Source of the DNA: Paenibacillus pasadenensis
GTDB lineage: Bacteria; Bacillota; Bacilli; Paenibacillales; Paenibacillaceae
NCBI RefSeq assembly: GCF_023715725.1
Contig: NZ_JAMBOT010000001.1
Span: 124,001-188,000, forward strand
DNA: 64,000 bases
Direction: 5' to 3'
The translations under genes and the position numbers were made by a program. Shown in pieces: positions 60,867-64,000 of this stretch; position 1 is the stretch's first letter; the number at the start of each line of letters is the position of its first letter. Below the pieces are notes generated by a model. That model worked only from the letters and a program-made list of their open reading frames with translations. It was not told the origin of the DNA and did no database searches.

Positions 60867-62948
60867 TTAAGCTTCGTCGCCAATTAGCGACGTAGGCTCG
60901 CCCCGGTACAGCAGACGCAGCCTGTGCAGCGCCCTCGTACAAGCGACATACAACAGCTTGGCGTCAGCCTGTCCGTACGCGTCCGCTCCCGCATCGGCAA
61001 CGAGCACGGCGTCGAATTCCAAACCTTTGGACAAATACGCCGGAACAACGGTTAAACCGCCGCCATACGCGGGCTGTCTGGCATTAACAAGCGCAGCGTC
61101 CAGTCCAGCTCCGGTCAAAGCGTCGTGGATGTCCTGGCACTCCCGCTCGGTCCGTCCGATAACGGCAATCGTCTGGAATAGCTCTTCCTTTTGCCAGCTC
61201 CGCACAACCTCGGCCAGCCGATTTCCCCAGTCTCCGTCCGCACATGGCTCCAATTCGACGGCGTCGCCGCTCCGAAATACCGGTACGGCAGGTTTGACGC
61301 TGCCGGACATGCCCGCCAGCACTCGGTTGGCAAAATCGATGATTTCCGTCGTGGAACGGTAGCTGCGGTCCAACTCAAAATATCCCGTGCTGCCATCCGC
61401 GAACAATCCGCTCAGCTCGTTCCAATCGCTAACGCCGGCGTACGCGTGAATTCCCTGCTGCAAATCGCCGAGCACCGTCATGGACGGCTGCTGCTGGCAA
61501 AGGCGCAGCGCCTCCAGCTGGAACGGAGAATAGTCCTGCGCTTCGTCGATGACGATATGGTCGAAAAACGGGCGTCCCAGGCCGTGCAGCTTGATATGCA
61601 GGTAAACAAGCGGCGCCAGATCCTCCGATTCCGCTTCTCCCTGCTTCAGACGCGCAGCCGTTGCCTTAGCCAGCGCAGCAGGCAGCAGCTCGGCTCCCTG
61701 TTTGCCCTCAAGCAGCTTGCGGTACAGCTGAGGCGCCGTGTAGGAAGGAATCTTTTTCGTAAACGCGTTCAGCTTGGCAACCGCTTTGGCGCGGATTTTT
61801 TTGTCGGCTACGCCGCGGTCCTTAAGCTCGGATTCCAGCCAGCGCTTGATCCGGCTGACAAGCCGTTCCCTGCGGCGCATGATCGACTCCTCGCCGTAGT
61901 CCGTCTCATGCCATTCCTTCATTTTTAAAGGCAGCAGCTTCCAGCCTGGCAGCGGTTCGAACGGTTCGTCCGGAAGCAGGCTCGCCTCCAGCTCCGCAAG
62001 CTTGGCATCCAGCGCTTCTTTAAAAACCGTACTGCCCTTTAGCTGGCCAGAGGCTTGTTGGAAATCCTCCGGAGTATGCGGCTGCTCAAACCAGAACTCC
62101 AGCGTTTCCGCCTGCGAGCGAAGTTCGACCTCTTTATCGAGCAGTTCAATCGCCCAATCGGCAAATGTCGTTTGCACGATGTCTCCAACGCCGAGCTCCG
62201 GCAGCACGCCGCTGATGTAATCCAGAAACATTCTGTTTGGAGCAAAAATAATCATCCGCTCGGAGCGGATCCGGCCCGAATATTGGTATAACAAAAAGGC
62301 GAGACGATGGAGCGCCACCGTCGTTTTTCCCGATCCTGCAACCCCTTGGATGAACAGCGCGAGGTTTTTGTCGGCACGGATAATCCGGTCCTGCTCCTGC
62401 TGAATCGTCGATACGATGTCGCGCAGCTTGTTGTCCTTGCTCTCGCCGAGCCGGAACAACAGAAATTCGTCCGTCACCGCATCCTCTTCCTGACCGCGCA
62501 CAAAGCTGTCGACAAGCCGCAAAAGCTCGGTTTGACGCACCATCAGGTTACGCTTCAGATGCACCGTTCCGCCGATTTCACCGTCTGGAGAATCGTAGCT
62601 GACCGGCGCCTCTCCGCCGCTGAAGGAATAGAACAGGCTGGCAACCGGCGCCCTCCAATCCACTACGAGCAGGTCATTGGAGCCGGAACGGCCCACGCCA
62701 GCCTTGCCGATATAGAGCGGGAGCGGCAGCTCCTTGCCGTCTTCTTGAAAATCGATTCTTCCAAAATAGGCTTCCTTCTGCGCAATCTCCAGCCGCTGTC
62801 GGCGTTCTTCCTGTTGCAAATCCAGCATCTGCTCGGTAAAGTCATCGCCCGTATAACGGGGACCGATACCGCCGATCTGGCGCTTGATGTCCTCCACCGC
62901 TTCCTCAAGCCGCGCTTCCTCCGCTTGATAGGCACTTTGAGCACTCAT
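60867..62948 (-). CDS. helD: Second HelD-like helicase (693 residues)
   Basis: A shorter HelD paralogue. It has the N-terminal coiled coil (EEARLEEAVEDIKRQIG), DWRAPVASLFYSFSGGEAPV, Walker A GVAGSGKTTVALHRLAFLL near residue 200, Walker B HIVIDEAQDYSPFQ near 468, ELDRSYRSTTEIIDFAN and a final YVACTRALHRLRLLYRGEP. Compared with the 827-residue copy at 14 kb, it lacks about 130 residues, mostly within the helicase 1A/1B insert region. AGGAGG precedes the ATG. It is transcribed toward the tandem repeat array. Confidence 0.9.
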   Translation of the reverse strand: MSAQSAYQAEEARLEEAVEDIKRQIGGIGPRYTGDDFTEQMLDLQQEERRQRLEIAQKEAYFGRIDFQEDGKELPLPLYIGKAGVGRSGSNDLLVVDWRAPVASLFYSFSGGEAPVSYDSPDGEIGGTVHLKRNLMVRQTELLRLVDSFVRGQEEDAVTDEFLLFRLGESKDNKLRDIVSTIQQEQDRIIRADKNLALFIQGVAGSGKTTVALHRLAFLLYQYSGRIRSERMIIFAPNRMFLDYISGVLPELGVGDIVQTTFADWAIELLDKEVELRSQAETLEFWFEQPHTPEDFQQASGQLKGSTVFKEALDAKLAELEASLLPDEPFEPLPGWKLLPLKMKEWHETDYGEESIMRRRERLVSRIKRWLESELKDRGVADKKIRAKAVAKLNAFTKKIPSYTAPQLYRKLLEGKQGAELLPAALAKATAARLKQGEAESEDLAPLVYLHIKLHGLGRPFFDHIVIDEAQDYSPFQLEALRLCQQQPSMTVLGDLQQGIHAYAGVSDWNELSGLFADGSTGYFELDRSYRSTTEIIDFANRVLAGMSGSVKPAVPVFRSGDAVELEPCADGDWGNRLAEVVRSWQKEELFQTIAVIGRTERECQDIHDALTGAGLDAALVNARQPAYGGGLTVVPAYLSKGLEFDAVLVADAGADAYGQADAKLLYVACTRALHRLRLLYRGEPTSLIGDEA

Positions 62949-63053
62949 GGTCAGTTACCTCCTAAGGGTTGCATTTAAAGATAGAAAAAGAATTTTACCA
63001 TAATCGCACAATTTTTAGCAATGTCATATAAAGGGAGCCGGGAGTGTGCCATA

Positions 63054-63088
63054 AAAAAACGCCTCCCGTTGTTAGGAACGGAAGACGC
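63054..63088 (-). terminator. Terminator of the DUF1294 gene
   Basis: Leftward, GCGTCTTCCGTT and AACGGGAGGCG form a stem followed by TTTTTTTATGG, about 70 nt beyond the stop at 63160. Confidence 0.75.
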
Positions 63089-63159
63089 TAAGCTTCTATA
63101 AGTGCACAGCTGGAGAAGTTGTGATGAAGGCTCCCGTCATTAATGAAGCCGAGTGCAGC

Positions 63160-63441
63160 TCAACCAGCGTAGTAAACGATCGCACCGAGAATCGCGATAT
63201 TTAGTACGGTGATAAGCGGTATCCCGACGCGAAACGAGGCATGCTTCGTTTTGTGGCGCCATACGCTCATGCCGGCCCAGGCTCCGGCGCCGCCGCCGAG
63301 CAGACTGAAGGTGAACAGCGTCCGTTCCGAAATACGTCTGCGCTTCTTCCTTGCGGCGGATTTGTCCATGCCGAACAAAATAAAAGCGGCGGCGCTCATT
63401 ACGAGCCAATAACCTGCCGCCAGCCAAAAAATCGAGTCCAT
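63160..63441 (-). CDS. DUF1294 membrane protein
   Basis: 93 residues with about three hydrophobic segments. FGMDKSAARKKRRRISERTLFTFSLLGGGAGAWAGMSVWRHKTKHASFRVGIPLI is the family pattern, with the conserved RHKTKH. Function unknown. AGGAGGAGTACTCC precedes the ATG; it follows hrpB by 47 nt on the same strand. Confidence 0.85.
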   Translation of the reverse strand: MDSIFWLAAGYWLVMSAAAFILFGMDKSAARKKRRRISERTLFTFSLLGGGAGAWAGMSVWRHKTKHASFRVGIPLITVLNIAILGAIVYYAG

Positions 63442-63488
63442 CTTGGAGTACTCCTCCTTTGTAAAAAACGAAACGGGTCGACGTCCGC

Positions 63489-64000
63489 TCAGCTTCCTTT
63501 GGGCCGGACGCGGCTTGTCGCCTGAGCCTGAGTAGGGTCCTCCGGCCAGTAATGCTTCGGGTAACGCACTTTGAGCTCTTTGCGGACATCAAAGTACGTC
63601 GAGCTCCAAAAGCTCTCCAAATCCTTCGTTACCTGAACCGGACGCTGCGCCGGAGACAACAGATGAATGACCACCGGCAGACGACCGTTGCCGACACGCG
63701 GCGTCTGCAGCATGCCGAACAGCTCCTGCAGCCGCGCTGCCAAAAAAGGCGCCGCGGGGTCGCTGTAATCGACGGGAATACGCGAGCCGCTAGGAACCGT
63801 AAGGTGAGTCGGCGCATACGCATCCAGCTGGCGGCGCCGTTCCCAGCCGAGCAGCGAATCGAGCGCCGCAGCCAGATCTGCCTTTTGCAAACCGGCGGCG
63901 CTGCGGATGCCTGACACATACGGTGCGAGCCAGCTTTCCAGCTCGATTACGAGCGCTTCATCGGTTGCGTCCGGCCAATCCGGCTGAACGTTATGCATTA
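63489..64000 (-). CDS. hrpB: ATP-dependent helicase HrpB, C-terminal part (5' end outside window)
   Basis: 170 residues of the HrpB C-terminal region run off the right edge in an open frame; the ATG at 63998 is internal, not the start. Signatures: LDAYAPTHLTVPSGSRIPVDYSD, RLQELFGMLQTPRVGNGRLPVVIHLLSPAQRPVQVTKDLESFW, and RKELKVRYPKHYWPEDP. HrpB is a DEAH-box RNA helicase-like protein. The helicase motor itself lies outside the window. Confidence 0.9.
   Translation of the reverse strand, partial: MHNVQPDWPDATDEALVIELESWLAPYVSGIRSAAGLQKADLAAALDSLLGWERRRQLDAYAPTHLTVPSGSRIPVDYSDPAAPFLAARLQELFGMLQTPRVGNGRLPVVIHLLSPAQRPVQVTKDLESFWSSTYFDVRKELKVRYPKHYWPEDPTQAQATSRVRPKGS

Noticed and set aside
61191..61928. 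245-residue rightward frame opposite the second helD
   Set aside because: Shadow frame without start site or family motif.

Overview
The window looks like a chromosomal segment of a Paenibacillus-like member of the Bacillales. Pointers are strong AGGAGG-type ribosome binding sites with frequent TTG and GTG starts, a YteA/DksA-like sporulation-family protein, a YdjO-like zinc ribbon, an S-layer-homology (SLH) surface protein, a bacterial nitric oxide synthase, a seven-subunit Mrp antiporter and C30-carotenoid genes. I saw no rRNA, tRNA, CRISPR array or intact transposase.

Layout. 0-6 kb: a leftward run with a CsoR-type regulator, an OsmC-like protein, a class B penicillin-binding protein, a small membrane protein, a Ser/Gly-rich secreted protein, a glutathionylspermidine-synthase-like ATP-grasp enzyme and a membrane-anchored protein cut by the window edge. 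6-14 kb: mostly single housekeeping or stress genes (YdjO, two GNATs, Ohr, a beta-lactamase-fold hydrolase, a zinc-ribbon/deoxyribosyltransferase-like protein, a YteA-like protein, a macrodomain protein). 14-18 kb: a HelD helicase and a multi-span permease. 18-21.3 kb: an AT-richer block with a second, divergent DNA sliding clamp behind a ribbon-helix-helix gene, a YdcF/SanA-like protein, a GrpB-family protein and a P-loop kinase. 21.5-30.2 kb: a 1423-residue SLH surface protein and, upstream, a two-component pair made of a double-kinase hybrid sensor and a SARP-like response regulator. 30.3-36.6 kb: a squalene-cyclase-fold protein, an M3 oligoendopeptidase, and an ABC exporter plus two-component system of the bacitracin/lantibiotic-resistance type.

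36.6-44.5 kb is an accessory, AT-rich patch: an internally deleted aminoglycoside phosphotransferase pseudogene, an AlkZ-related protein, a chloramphenicol acetyltransferase with a textbook translational attenuator (leader peptide plus 13-bp stem hiding the Shine-Dalgarno), a lipoprotein, a VOC protein, a RibD-like reductase, an APH-fold kinase, a broken methyltransferase, and an ECF sigma factor fused to what looks like a catalytically dead metallopeptidase domain. 44.6-51 kb: UppP, Lin0512-family and DUF3900 proteins, then divergent carotenoid genes (desaturase; glycosyltransferase plus acyltransferase). 51.4-57.3 kb: the Mrp Na+/H+ antiporter operon with MrpA and MrpB fused. 57.4-64 kb: nitric oxide synthase with an EcsC-family protein, a 16-unit 51-bp tandem repeat with a conserved internal palindrome, a second HelD, a DUF1294 protein and the C-terminal part of HrpB.

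Functional themes are envelope-antibiotic defence (PBP, UppP, BcrA-type exporter, CAT, APH relics), thiol and oxidative stress (OsmC, Ohr, CsoR, Nos) and RNA-polymerase-linked factors (two HelD, a YteA-like protein, the ECF fusion). The most unusual items are the sigma-factor fusion, the extra sliding clamp, the 51-bp palindromic array and the zinc-ribbon/winged-helix/deoxyribosyltransferase-like protein. All family assignments come from reading the translated sequence; no database search was run.
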